DNA from: a virus | DNA: 44,391 bases | IMG/VR virus record: IMGVR_UViG_3300036832_000197 | Location: 1 to 44,391 of that record | Direction: 5' to 3' (one strand) | Shown: positions 31,687 through 39,937 of the stretch, piece by piece | Numbering within the stretch: position 1 is the first letter of the stretch | Layout: each line of letters begins with the position of its first letter | Made by a program: the position numbers and the translations under genes | The notes under the pieces: model-generated | What the model saw: only the letters and a program-made list of their open reading frames with translations | Database searches by the model: none | What the model was told of the DNA's origin: nothing

Positions 31687-32058
31687 ATGGCATTGATACC
31701 TGCTAATCTGCCTTTGAAAATTTACATAGGCATTACCTTTGGGCCAGTCATCCTACGTGCTAAGGATGCGGCTAATCAGCCAGTGGACCTTACGGGCTGG
31801 AAGGTATTTGCTGAGGTTCGGAAGAAGCCAGGTGCAGTTTTGTATCTGGATTTACAGCCAGTTTTTAGCAACATTACCATAGGTGAGATCACCATTCCAA
31901 AGATGGCAGATGAACAGACCTACGATTTGGTAGCTGGTAATTATGATTGGGACCTAATTCTTGAGGACCCAACTGGAGATAGGCGTGGGCCATATATTCA
32001 AGGACCTTTTCCAATCGTGGCTATAGTCACTAAACCTCCAGAGGGTGCAAGGGAATGA
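31687..32058 (+). CDS. Virion protein with BppU-like N-terminal fold, 123 aa
   Basis: IYIGITFGPVILRAKDAANQPVDLTGWKVFAEVRKK is the beta-sandwich start known from baseplate upper proteins and fibre adaptors (xGxxxxxxxxxxDxxGxPxDLTGxxxxxxVR), followed by ITIPKMADEQTYDLVAG and YIQGPFPIV. It probably connects fibres to the tail. A related pattern is seen in the first half of the 15509-16084 product. It overlaps the following gene by 4 bp. Confidence 0.6.
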   Translation: MALIPANLPLKIYIGITFGPVILRAKDAANQPVDLTGWKVFAEVRKKPGAVLYLDLQPVFSNITIGEITIPKMADEQTYDLVAGNYDWDLILEDPTGDRRGPYIQGPFPIVAIVTKPPEGARE

Positions 32059-32474
32059 ATGGTATAGATCACTTTGATGTTGAACTGGAAACTGATCCAT
32101 CAGGTATAGATCACTTTGATGTTGAGCTACCAGATCAACAGGTTACTACTGTCTTTGTTCCACCTCCAGCATCTCCAATTACAGTAGCAGTGTTAGGAGA
32201 TGATATCATCATTCAGACTTTTGAGATAGGAATACCAGGGCCACCAGGGCCATCAGGCATAGGTGGGGTGTTTGGGGAGGTGCCTGGTGGAGCCTTGAAT
32301 GGATCAAACCTGATGTTCTCTACTAGTCAGCCATTTAATAAGCTGATTGTTTTTCTAAATGGCCTCAAGCAGCGGCCAAATATAGATTTCTATGTTACAG
32401 CTCCAAATCAATTTTCATTAACATCAGCACCACTTTCTGGAGATTCTTTATTGGCAGACTACTATTCAGGATGA
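32055..32474 (+). CDS. Short fibre protein with repeat, collagen-like run and C-terminal fibre module
   Basis: Residues 3-26 contain two copies of GIDHFDVEL, encoded by a perfect 23-bp direct repeat 42 bp apart (32061-32083 and 32103-32125). A short collagen-like stretch (GIPGPPGPSGIGG) follows near residue 66, suggesting a trimer. The last 60 residues (IVFLNGLKQRPNIDFYVTA then LTSAPLSGDSLLADYY) form a module found again at the end of the 32486-34138 fibre. Probably part of a multi-protein fibre. Confidence 0.65.
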   Translation: MNGIDHFDVELETDPSGIDHFDVELPDQQVTTVFVPPPASPITVAVLGDDIIIQTFEIGIPGPPGPSGIGGVFGEVPGGALNGSNLMFSTSQPFNKLIVFLNGLKQRPNIDFYVTAPNQFSLTSAPLSGDSLLADYYSG

Positions 32475-32485
32475 GGTAACACTAT

Positions 32486-34138
32486 ATGGCTACAACACAA
32501 ATTCGCGGTGCAAACGCTGGCACTGGCGTATCACAGATTCAAGCAGCTACAATTAGCAATGCCGACATTCATGCTGCTGCTGCTATAGCTCTCACCAAGT
32601 TACAGAAGGTCCCCATCACCCCAGATGGAGTTACAGCCTTCACCGCAGCTCAGTCAATGGGTGGGTTTAATCTTACCAACCTGGCTGCTCCATCGGCAGG
32701 CACTGATGCGGCTACCAAGACCTATGTGGATAACGTAGCACAGGGATTAGCAGCAAAGGCATCTGTCCGTGTTCTGGCCTCATCCAACATCACTCTATCA
32801 GGCACACAGACTATTGATGGAGTAGCCTTGTCTGCTGGTGATCCAGTATTGTGTATCGCCCAAACCACAGGGTCACAGAATGGTTCATACATTGTGGCAG
32901 CTGGTGCATGGACTAGAACTACAGACTTTGATGATGTCAATGATGCTGATAGAAGTCCCTACTGGTTTGTAGGAGAAGGCACAGTTAATGCTGGAAGTGG
33001 CTGGGTAATGACTACCTGGCCTTATACCATTGGCACAACTGCCTTATCATTTACTCAGTTTAGTGGTGCTGGGGAGATCATAGCTGGTAATGGTTTATCA
33101 AAATCTGGAAACACATTATCCATCAACACAGCTATTACTGTTGACATAAGCACAGCCCAGACCCTAACCAATAAGTCAATAGACGCTGGGCAACTTACTG
33201 GAACAATAGCAGCAGCTAGGATGCCCGCACTGACGGGTGATGTAACTACAACAGTTGGCACTGTAGCTACCACAATAGCTAATAGTGCAGTCACGCTCGC
33301 CAAGATGGCTAACCTAGCAGCCAACAGCGTCATCGGCAATGCGACAGGAAGTCCTGCAACTCCTACGGCTGTTGGTATGGTGAGCACAGCTACAGCTAGC
33401 ACTGTAGCTTTTCGAGATGGCAATGCCAATATCCTATTCAACAACGTCATTGAGAATGCTGCTACCATAGCTACAGCAGGAACCACTACCACTCTCACGG
33501 TCGCTAGTGCTAAGACCGAGCAGTTCACGGGCTCATCTACTCAGACCTGCGTTCTGCCTAATGCCACTACTCTCACCGTAGGTCACTCTTTCATTATCAT
33601 TAATCGTTCCAGTGGTGTAGTGACTCTTAATATGAACGGTGGGTCCCTGCTACAGAGTATGGCGTCTAGTAGTGTCTGTATTGTTACACTGATAAATAAT
33701 GGCACAGCTGCTGGGACCTGGGACAATATTTATATTTCAGGCTCTGGTGGTGGAGTGACCACAGTGTCGGTGGTTAGTGCTAATGGTTTTGCTGGCACTG
33801 TAGCTAATGCTACCACAACTCCTGCTATTACGATCAGCACAACAATTACTGGAGTATTGAAGGGGAATGGCACTGCTATTTCGGCGGCAACAGCTGGGAC
33901 CGATTTTATGGCCCCAAGTAACTTTGTGGTGCGTGAAAGTCCGACAGGAACCATCAATGGAGTCAATACTGGATTCAATCTAGTCAATACGCCACAGGTT
34001 GGGAGTGAGATGCTATTTCTAAATGGCATCCTGTTGGAATCGGGAGCTGGTAATGATTATACAATTTCGGGAGCCAGCATTACTATGCTGGTTACTCCAC
34101 AAACTGGAGATAGACTGAAAGCAACTTACTTCAAATGA
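32486..34138 (+). CDS. Large tail fibre protein, 550 aa
   Basis: N-terminal TTQIRGANAGTG, then KLTNLAAPSAGTDAATKTYVD-type sequence (residues 55-85: GGFNLTNLAAPSAGTDAATKT), widely shared among phage tail fibres, then long Ala/Thr/Ser/Gly-rich beta repeats (TLTNKSIDAGQLTGTIAAARMP) like trimeric fibre shafts. The C-terminal 65 residues share the LFLNGIL...DYTISG...TGDRLKATY module with the preceding gene. It likely makes the main shaft and tip of the receptor-binding fibre. Confidence 0.8.
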   Translation: MATTQIRGANAGTGVSQIQAATISNADIHAAAAIALTKLQKVPITPDGVTAFTAAQSMGGFNLTNLAAPSAGTDAATKTYVDNVAQGLAAKASVRVLASSNITLSGTQTIDGVALSAGDPVLCIAQTTGSQNGSYIVAAGAWTRTTDFDDVNDADRSPYWFVGEGTVNAGSGWVMTTWPYTIGTTALSFTQFSGAGEIIAGNGLSKSGNTLSINTAITVDISTAQTLTNKSIDAGQLTGTIAAARMPALTGDVTTTVGTVATTIANSAVTLAKMANLAANSVIGNATGSPATPTAVGMVSTATASTVAFRDGNANILFNNVIENAATIATAGTTTTLTVASAKTEQFTGSSTQTCVLPNATTLTVGHSFIIINRSSGVVTLNMNGGSLLQSMASSSVCIVTLINNGTAAGTWDNIYISGSGGGVTTVSVVSANGFAGTVANATTTPAITISTTITGVLKGNGTAISAATAGTDFMAPSNFVVRESPTGTINGVNTGFNLVNTPQVGSEMLFLNGILLESGAGNDYTISGASITMLVTPQTGDRLKATYFK

Positions 34139-34368
34139 TAACAGAATTACATATTACCTACGATGATCAGACTGGAGCTGTTAATGTTAATGGTCCAATA
34201 GGGAACAAGGGCCTGTGCTATCTGATGTTGGAATGTGCACGCGATGCTGTAAAGGATCATGTAGATAGGAATGTCCCTATAGCTGTTCCACTAGGTGGTA
34301 AGGTAGAGGAGATCATTAGGAATGGCCTAGGCCTAGGTAGGAGAGGTAACAAACCTCGGAGAAAGTGA
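34135..34368 (+). CDS. Small hypothetical protein, 77 aa
   Basis: Starts by ATGA overlap with the fibre gene. ITELHITYDDQTGAVNVNGPI forms a strand pair, followed by a helix (CYLMLECARDAVKDHV) and a basic tail with RRGNKPRRK. Small proteins with this plan lie next to fibre genes in other phages and may be fibre chaperones or regulators; this is a guess. Confidence 0.6.
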   Translation: MITELHITYDDQTGAVNVNGPIGNKGLCYLMLECARDAVKDHVDRNVPIAVPLGGKVEEIIRNGLGLGRRGNKPRRK

Positions 34369-34369
34369 A

Positions 34370-35128
34370 ATGTCGGCTACACAGCTCAGAGGTGCTCAGG
34401 TCCTAGATGGTTCTATCCAGAGGCTAGACCTAGACACCTCTACCGTAGGCAAGGCAGTAATAGCCAAGGCCATTCAGGGGACTGGTATAGCAATAACCTC
34501 CACTGGTGGTGATGCTGGAACTGGGGATGTCACAATCAATGTAGGAACAGTTCCAGTGGCTAATGGTGGCACAGGAGCCACAACAGCGGCAACGGCACGG
34601 GCTAACCTTCTTGCTGTGGGTGGTGGAGCTAATGGTAGCACTGCACAGCAGAGTTTAAGTGGCGCTGATGCTTACTTAGCTGGTTCAGCTGTGGTGATTC
34701 CTGCAGGAGGGTGGCAGGCTGGAACGACCTACAAATGTTTCTTTGATGTAACAAAATCAGCTCTTGGTGTAGCTGCGTGGGCTGTTTCCATTCGCATGGG
34801 CACTGCTGGTTCTACAAGTGACCCTATAATTTTAACAATAACTTCTCCCTATGCTCAAACCGCAGTGGCAGATACAGGCCACTTTGAAGTGTGGGTCAAC
34901 TTTAGGACTGTAGGAAGTGGAACAAGTGCGACAATTGTTGTTGATCTGCGTTTTATGCATAATCTTACCACAACTGGTCTTTCTGTTGGTGGGCAGTTTA
35001 TACTCGGCAGTGGCACACTTTCAGCTGGTTTTAATTCTACAACTCCAACTACCATTGGAGTAAGTTTCAATGGTGGATCTGGCTTTTCTGGAACCGTGCA
35101 GGTAGTTCAGGCAGAATTATATTTATGA
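34370..35128 (+). CDS. Tail fibre / receptor-binding protein, 252 aa
   Basis: N terminus SATQLRGAQVLDGSIQRLDL is similar to the start of the 550-residue fibre (TTQIRGANAG), which suggests both bind the same adaptor. PVANGGTGATTAATARANL (about residues 62-80) is a recurring fibre motif. The last 150 residues are a beta-rich knob with YKCFFDVTKSALGVAAW and VSFNGGSGFSGTVQVVQAEL. A second or alternative receptor-binding protein is likely. Confidence 0.7.
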   Translation: MSATQLRGAQVLDGSIQRLDLDTSTVGKAVIAKAIQGTGIAITSTGGDAGTGDVTINVGTVPVANGGTGATTAATARANLLAVGGGANGSTAQQSLSGADAYLAGSAVVIPAGGWQAGTTYKCFFDVTKSALGVAAWAVSIRMGTAGSTSDPIILTITSPYAQTAVADTGHFEVWVNFRTVGSGTSATIVVDLRFMHNLTTTGLSVGGQFILGSGTLSAGFNSTTPTTIGVSFNGGSGFSGTVQVVQAELYL

Positions 35129-35161
35129 ATATAAAATAAACGACCCCACAGAACACTATGT

Positions 35162-35260
35162 GTGATAACACTTATTGTAGTGCTGACCTTAGCAGCAGTT
35201 GGGGTAGGGTGGATTGGCTTTGAACTTTGGAGAGCACCAATTATAGATAATGACCGATGA
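35162..35260 (+). CDS. Possible single-span membrane peptide, 32 aa
   Basis: GTG-started frame with one hydrophobic stretch (ITLIVVLTLAAVGVGWIGF) and a short charged tail. Its TGA overlaps the ATG of the next gene (35257), the coupling seen for other real genes here. No clear ribosome site precedes the GTG, so it stays tentative. Confidence 0.35.
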   Translation: MITLIVVLTLAAVGVGWIGFELWRAPIIDNDR

Positions 35261-35448
35261 AACATAAACTTCGCATTCGACCCAAGAGCCTACCGACACA
35301 GATGAGCCTTCCAGCTCGTCACATCCTACAAAGAAGTGTCGTCAAGGTCTATAACCAGAACCAGGTCCTTGGCCGAAATAAGATGGGTGTTTGGGCAGAT
35401 ATGGGTGGCCTTTCCTATCGGCACAATGGAGAGTATCACTTTTTCTAA
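35257..35448 (+). CDS. Small basic protein, 63 aa; may continue by -1 shift to 35576
   Basis: Unrecognised; basic start (KHKLRIRPKS) and aromatic end (YRHNGEYHFF). The end of the frame is in a T5C run (CAC TTT TTC TAA). In the -1 frame the sequence stays open to 35576 and reads LNPHIEDLRTIYPMQLG and further as plausible protein. Either a frameshift (programmed or a one-base assembly error) gives about 108 residues, or the extension is chance. Confidence 0.45.
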   Translation: MKHKLRIRPKSLPTQMSLPARHILQRSVVKVYNQNQVLGRNKMGVWADMGGLSYRHNGEYHFF

Positions 35449-35621
35449 ATCCCCACATAGAGGACCTTCGCACGATTTATCCGATGCAACTAGGCCAATC
35501 CTCGCCACGGGAAAGTGTGGAATTTTGGTTCTCTTGGGGACTGAAAAGCTTGCAGGGTCTTGACCCTAGAATTTAAGAAAGATGCAACCTACGTGGAACC
35601 TGCCACGAGATTTTACATCCT
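35449..35621. other. Convergent junction between rightward and leftward gene blocks
   Basis: The last rightward gene and the leftward nuclease gene end at this junction, so transcription from both sides meets here. A small stem AGGGTC/GACCCT (35554-35567) is the only hairpin I see; its loop is very short and the following T/A tract is weak on both strands, so it is a poor terminator. The stretch to 35576 may instead be coding (see the gene ending 35448). Confidence 0.3.
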
Positions 35622-36020
35622 CTAGGGTAGTGCGGGAGACTTCCCCACACGGATATTCCCCCCAAGGATTCGTTCGAGTTTTAAGGCCCACAGAGGATTC
35701 ATCAAGTCCAGCTGGGCAATTTCCTCACCAGATCGCAGAAGCCTTAAACAGTGGGTGGACTTAATAAGGACCGCCACAAATACTATGCCACCAGCCTTCT
35801 CTAGGTCCCTAATCCATTTCTCCTGGCCACCTGAGTAGGAGATAGCGGCACCAGGAGTAGGAATGGCCTTACCTTCTATCCAGTAAGAGATGGCCGTGGT
35901 TAGGTCTATAGCATAGAGGTCAGGCACTGAGGGAATGCGGCACGCTTCAAAGGACAGTAGGAAGGTGTGCGTGAACTTTTGACGCATCTGCCTAGTGAGC
36001 CACTTCTCATCACTCCTCAT
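35622..36020 (-). CDS. VRR-NUC domain nuclease
   Basis: PD-(D/E)xK nuclease of the VRR-NUC type, 132 residues. Motifs: SVPDLYAI with Asp34, WIEGK with Glu49 and Lys51, and SGGQEKWIRDLEKAGG (Gln66), the usual closing helix. The ATG at 36020 overlaps the helicase stop; the longer frame starting at 36110 would lie inside the helicase gene and is rejected. VRR-NUC proteins cut branched DNA or act with SF2 helicases; the overlap with the SNF2-like gene makes a joint function in replication, recombination or attack on foreign DNA likely. Confidence 0.85.
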   Translation of the reverse strand: MRSDEKWLTRQMRQKFTHTFLLSFEACRIPSVPDLYAIDLTTAISYWIEGKAIPTPGAAISYSGGQEKWIRDLEKAGGIVFVAVLIKSTHCLRLLRSGEEIAQLDLMNPLWALKLERILGGNIRVGKSPALP

Positions 36021-37743
36021 CGTATTGTAGAAAGAAGTTGTCTGGGTCCGAAAGAATCTCATTGGCCAGCTCCTTCTTGGCCCTAAATGCCCGTAGGATA
36101 TTGACGTCATGAGTATGCGCAGCGCATAGGTCCCAGATTATGAGCCGATGCTTCAGGCCCTGGCGGTGGACACGCTTCTCGCATTCCTCCCTTAGCCTTA
36201 GCGAATGGTCATTGGAATAGAAGATGATGTGCTTGGCGGCAGTGAGTGTGTGACCGAAACCTGCGGACCTAGGCTGACCGAGAAAGTAGGTGGTGTGTGG
36301 GTCCTTCATAAACCTGACCTTGGCCTCCCGCCTATCCTCTTCATTTATGCCGCCGTGATAGGACACCGCGGTGGTGGCTAAGGCTTTTTGAATGATAGCT
36401 AGATCGGCACGGAAGCGTGCGAAGATAAGAGCCTTGTCCTTTCCGAGGGATTGAAGAAGGCTGAGCAGAGCCTCTAGGCGGGAGGGTGGCTTGCTGATAG
36501 GTCTTAGCTTATCTAAAGGCCACCAGCCACTACTAATCTGCTGTAGCCGCATATTCTTGACGAGGGCATTGTGTTCTTCTAGGGAGTCTGGGTCATCCTC
36601 TAGCTGGCCATCCTTCGAGAAGTAGGCTAGGCTCTGGACCTTCAGTTCATCATAGATGCGACGTTCCTGTTCAGTGAGGTCAAAACTCCATCGCTTATAG
36701 ATACGTGGTGGAAGGTCTAGGCATTCCTCCTCCCTTACTCGGAAACAGTAGCCATCTATCTTTGCCCTTAGCTTATCCATATTCCTGTAGCCTTTAATCT
36801 CATTGAAGAATCCTATCTCACAAAACTCTGCCTTAAAGCCTGTCCACGTATCGTGTCCTATGATCCAAGGGTCAAGGAATTTGAACTGCGAGAATAGTTC
36901 ACTGGCTCCTTCGGCTACAGGCTGACCGTCTAGGACTCTCCGATATGGCGCCAAAGGAGAGCACTTGTTGATTAGAAACTTAGTGCGCTGGGCCTGAGGA
37001 TTCTTGATACTGGCAGACTGGTCGATGAGAAGAAGGCACTTGTGGCTGGTGAGGAGCTGAAGAAGATAGTCCTGTGCTCCCTTACTGACCAGAGCCTCGA
37101 CATTCATACAGAATATCTTTAGTCCCCTACCCTTTGGTGCCTCTCGGAATAGCTGTAAGGCTTTCTGCCTATGCTTAGTCTTCCAGTTGCTGCTCCAATA
37201 TTCGGCATAGTAAGGCTTCTTCACATCCGCAGGGATTTCATAGTCCACCCAGTTACGGTGCACACCGTTTGGCCAGGCCACCACCACCAGTGCTTCTATT
37301 TCTCCCTTCCCGTAGAGCCACTGGGCTGTGTCGAGTGAAACCTTAGTCTTGCCCGTGCCCTGTTCCATAAACAGTCCGAAGGTCTTGCGGTCCCTAGAAA
37401 GGGCAAATGCCCGCCGCTGGTGGTCCATAGGCTTGCGCTTATAGCTGTAGCCTTTGTCGTTGACCTTCCTGAGAGGCTGAGACTTCTCCTTCACTGCTGC
37501 TTCGGCTATGCCCTGCTGAGCTAGATAGTCTCGCCGCACTTCCTCCGACCCACCAAGCCACTTCGCGTCTGGCCAGCTAGCTAGGATGTGAGCGATGTTC
37601 GCACCAGTTGCTCGGATGACGGCACTACGGTCCTGCCAGCGATAGTAGCCAGGAAGCGAACAGAGTTTGCCGTAGTCACCACCACTCAGGTGACTCTCCG
37701 AGGTGGCCAAGAGATGGCCGCTGGAATGAGGCGTAATGATCAC
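36010..37743 (-). CDS. SNF2-like SF2 helicase/ATPase with altered Walker B
   Basis: 577 residues. Q motif around Gln109 (MDHQRRAF), Walker A MEQGTGKT (126-133), motif Ia VVAWPNGVHRNW (about 154-165), motif II LLIDQSASIKN (Asp241, Gln242), motif III LDGQP (271-275), and C-terminal motifs ARSAGFGHTLT-like (PRSAGFGHTL) and CEKRVHRQG. SNF2 enzymes normally have DE at motif II; here the catalytic Glu is Gln, a change used in laboratories to block ATP hydrolysis. The protein may therefore bind but not turn over ATP, or use another residue. It lies directly before a VRR-NUC gene. Confidence 0.87.
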   Translation of the reverse strand: MIITPHSSGHLLATSESHLSGGDYGKLCSLPGYYRWQDRSAVIRATGANIAHILASWPDAKWLGGSEEVRRDYLAQQGIAEAAVKEKSQPLRKVNDKGYSYKRKPMDHQRRAFALSRDRKTFGLFMEQGTGKTKVSLDTAQWLYGKGEIEALVVVAWPNGVHRNWVDYEIPADVKKPYYAEYWSSNWKTKHRQKALQLFREAPKGRGLKIFCMNVEALVSKGAQDYLLQLLTSHKCLLLIDQSASIKNPQAQRTKFLINKCSPLAPYRRVLDGQPVAEGASELFSQFKFLDPWIIGHDTWTGFKAEFCEIGFFNEIKGYRNMDKLRAKIDGYCFRVREEECLDLPPRIYKRWSFDLTEQERRIYDELKVQSLAYFSKDGQLEDDPDSLEEHNALVKNMRLQQISSGWWPLDKLRPISKPPSRLEALLSLLQSLGKDKALIFARFRADLAIIQKALATTAVSYHGGINEEDRREAKVRFMKDPHTTYFLGQPRSAGFGHTLTAAKHIIFYSNDHSLRLREECEKRVHRQGLKHRLIIWDLCAAHTHDVNILRAFRAKKELANEILSDPDNFFLQYDEE

Positions 37744-37800
37744 ACTGGCTCCTACCCACGCACGCTTCCCTCACGCACGTGGGCAGAGTGTCAGTGAGAC

Positions 37801-38457
37801 CTAGGCTACTGTGACTGTTGCTTCGATCTTCTTACTGCCATTGCCGTTGCCATTCTTCTTCTTAGCCTTGGCTTTGGCCTTCTTAGCTTTTGGAGCCTTG
37901 GCCGTGTTCTCTTTAGTGGCTGCTACTTTAGCACCACCCTTCGGTTCACGAATCTCTAGACGCTCCATAGCCTCATCGTGCCGCAGGTCCTTAGTGCGTG
38001 CTCCCTTATCTAAGGCTTGCTGGACGGTGTCGCCACTTCTGAAGGCCTCCCAGGACTTATATCCAAAGGTGCCCTCCCTCCGTGGGTTCTCCTTCACCAG
38101 CTTGTGAAGCGTGTAATCTGAAAGAGCACTCTTTCGTTCTGAACCGTTGCTCTTGGTCGCAGCTTTTTTAGCCTTAGCTGCTTTGGCATTACTTGCTTTT
38201 GTTTTCTTAGCCATATTAACTTTATTCACTTTCTTAGTTGATTGGGCTGACTGTGATAGCCAGTCCATTGCTTGTTTTAATTCTAGACATTTCCTTTCTG
38301 CCACTCCCCTAGACGCAAATTTAGCAAGTGCTGTGGACTCTGAATACTGATTATAGAAGTCCAACAGCTCCTGATCGGTAGCGTATTTGGGAAAGCTGAC
38401 ATTGGTCAGGTTACGTGGTAGTTGGTAGTGTCCAGAACAGTCTAGATACTTGACCAT
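37801..38457 (-). CDS. Lys/Ala-rich basic protein with two small domains
   Basis: 218 residues. The N-terminal part (about 28-72, ELLDFYNQYSESTALAKF then RGVAERKCLELKQAM) is a short helical domain seen, from memory, in many phage proteins. A Lys/Ala linker (KKTKASNAKAAKAKKAATK) leads to a second helical part (ALSDYTLHKLVKENPRREGTFGYKSWEAFR), and the end is a histone H1-like Lys/Ala tail (KAPKAKKAKAKAKKK). It probably binds DNA and may act in compaction or in silencing host or phage genes. An internal ATG at the linker could give a shorter form. Confidence 0.65.
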   Translation of the reverse strand: MVKYLDCSGHYQLPRNLTNVSFPKYATDQELLDFYNQYSESTALAKFASRGVAERKCLELKQAMDWLSQSAQSTKKVNKVNMAKKTKASNAKAAKAKKAATKSNGSERKSALSDYTLHKLVKENPRREGTFGYKSWEAFRSGDTVQQALDKGARTKDLRHDEAMERLEIREPKGGAKVAATKENTAKAPKAKKAKAKAKKKNGNGNGSKKIEATVTVA

Positions 38458-38466
38458 AATAGGTGA

Positions 38467-38718
38467 TCAAGACTTTCCTTTCTGTTTGGTTGTTGGTTGT
38501 GCCTGTTTGACCCCAGGCTTGGGCTTGATCCTGACGGATGTCTCCGGCAGACTCAAATTGTTCTCGTGTGTCCAGAACCTTCTAGTGACCTCTCGGCCAG
38601 TATGAAGGCTTGTGTGGGTCCTAATTACTAGGCACCAGCCATCACTTTGCTTAGTGATTAGTTGGACGGTCCTCTTATGTGAACTGTCGTTTGGTGGCGT
38701 ATAGATGAATGTTTTCAT
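38467..38718 (-). CDS. Hypothetical protein, 83 aa
   Basis: Beta-rich first half (RTVQLITKQSDGWCLVIRTH) and a basic, Lys/Gln/Pro tail. Begins 36 bp after the DUF2786 gene and ends 9 bp before the Lys-rich gene. Not recognised. Confidence 0.6.
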   Translation of the reverse strand: MKTFIYTPPNDSSHKRTVQLITKQSDGWCLVIRTHTSLHTGREVTRRFWTHENNLSLPETSVRIKPKPGVKQAQPTTKQKGKS

Positions 38719-38754
38719 TTTACTTTCTAACTGTGACGGTGATTCTAGGACCTA

Positions 38755-39630
38755 TCAAGTAAGATGGCGAGAAGTTTTTTCACCTATCTTTCGTTGACCT
38801 ACCTTAATCTCACCGCCACGCTTATAGCCTTCACCGTATGCGTGACCGTGCCAGCTGCTAGACCGAGCACCACCCTTGCTCTTACTGGTGGTGATGTTCT
38901 GCTCTATCCAATTGACGATAGCCTTACTCTTATCTACTAGCACTATGGCGTAGGCACTGACTCTAGACGCAGCCTCATTCTCGAAGGCTTTAGCCTGTCC
39001 CTTCTTAGCGGCATCGATGAAGCCACGCTCCATTCCTCTTAGGAAGGAGTGGCGAAGGTCCCCCACCGAAGTCTCGCCAGACTCTACTTCATCAGCTAGG
39101 TCCGTGTTCGGTAGGTTCGAGTCCTTACTGCCCCAGAAGCCTTTACCGTAGTGCTGCCTCATATACTGATCGAACAGCCCACGCATCATCTTATGTAGCT
39201 CCTGTGTCGCCATTTCTGCTAGCTCGGTGTCCTCTGGCTCACCTACAAAGATGTAGATGTGTCGCTTGATCCACCTCTCCCTTTCTATGCCGCCAGCCTT
39301 CCGAGGCTTGGTCCTGATCTTCTCAAACTCGGTGCTCCAGATTACTCGGACGTTGAAGCACGCGTGTAGGATGTGAGCAATGTATAGGTCCGAAGGATAC
39401 TTGGGCCGACCAGTTCTATATTCACGCTGGTGGATATTGAACTTGCGGGCAGCTCGTGCTTCTTCGGAAGCGTCTGCTACATCGATCTTGCTAATGCCAT
39501 ACTTGGCCATTATCTCCTGAGCACGTTGCATAGCCAGCTCAGCTTCTGCTCTTGACGCACCTCGTGTAGTATCGGCTAGCCGAAACAGGGCACGTATTTT
39601 TTCTAGTATGCTGTTGTTGTTTGGGTTCAT
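38755..39630 (-). CDS. DUF2786-domain protein
   Basis: Residues 7-47 (ILEKIRALFRLADTTRGAS then EAELAMQRAQEIMAKYGI) are the DUF2786 helical domain. The following 150 residues, with SDLYIAHILHACFNVRVIW and HIYIFVGEPEDTELA, resemble the domain that usually follows it (DUF7168 type). The C terminus is Gly/Ser/Lys-rich with repeated basic patches. Biochemical function is unknown for the family; it is frequent in phages and often near DNA-processing genes. Its ATG is coupled to the upstream zinc-ribbon gene by ATGA. Confidence 0.8.
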   Translation of the reverse strand: MNPNNNSILEKIRALFRLADTTRGASRAEAELAMQRAQEIMAKYGISKIDVADASEEARAARKFNIHQREYRTGRPKYPSDLYIAHILHACFNVRVIWSTEFEKIRTKPRKAGGIERERWIKRHIYIFVGEPEDTELAEMATQELHKMMRGLFDQYMRQHYGKGFWGSKDSNLPNTDLADEVESGETSVGDLRHSFLRGMERGFIDAAKKGQAKAFENEAASRVSAYAIVLVDKSKAIVNWIEQNITTSKSKGGARSSSWHGHAYGEGYKRGGEIKVGQRKIGEKTSRHLT

Positions 39631-39857
39631 TTCTTTCTGTCTGTCTTTCTTTTCTTTGGTTGTGGTTTAAGTTTTGCGTGGGGATGGGAGCAATGCCCTA
39701 GTTGGCAGAAACTCGTTCCACACTTACTGCATTGTATATGGTTGTGACCGAAAATGACGAGAAGATAAAACTCATCATTGCTACAATAGTCACAGACACC
39801 CTTACGACCTAGCACTGGTCCAAGGTTACTCTCTATGCGGACCTGTATTGTGGTCAT
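39627..39857 (-). CDS. Zinc-ribbon protein, 76 aa
   Basis: Two CxxC pairs, CDYC (about 22-25) and CSKC (about 43-46), spaced 17 residues apart as in a zinc ribbon, plus more Cys/His (CQLGHCSHPH) that could form a second site, then a Lys-rich tail. Nucleic-acid or protein binding is likely. The ATG overlaps the stop of the 27-residue membrane peptide upstream. Confidence 0.7.
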   Translation of the reverse strand: MTTIQVRIESNLGPVLGRKGVCDYCSNDEFYLLVIFGHNHIQCSKCGTSFCQLGHCSHPHAKLKPQPKKRKTDRKK

Positions 39858-39937
39858 TTATGCCATCCTCCTATTGCGCCAAAAATTCCGATCAATAGAA
39901 TGAGGATTGCTAGAATAATGCAGCTGTAGCATATCAT
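39854..39937 (-). CDS. Single-span membrane peptide, 27 aa
   Basis: MICYSCIILAILILLIGIF and a short end form a single membrane helix. GGAGG lies 8 bases before the ATG; the ATG overlaps the previous stop (ATGA) and its own stop overlaps the next ATG. Being tied into a chain of coupled genes at both ends makes it likely real although very short. Role unknown. Confidence 0.6.
   Translation of the reverse strand: MICYSCIILAILILLIGIFGAIGGWHK

Noticed and set aside
33055-34029. Antisense frames opposite the large fibre gene
   Set aside because: Low-complexity Ala/Val sequence mirroring Thr/Ala codons of the fibre; no gene context.
35326-35508. Leftward 60-codon frame after the VRR-NUC gene
   Set aside because: It is antisense to the coupled rightward gene at 35257-35448 and has no ribosome site; I could not fully exclude it.
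39105-39125. GGTTCGAGTCC, looking like a tRNA T-arm
   Set aside because: It is inside the DUF2786 gene, and no acceptor or anticodon arm can be built around it.
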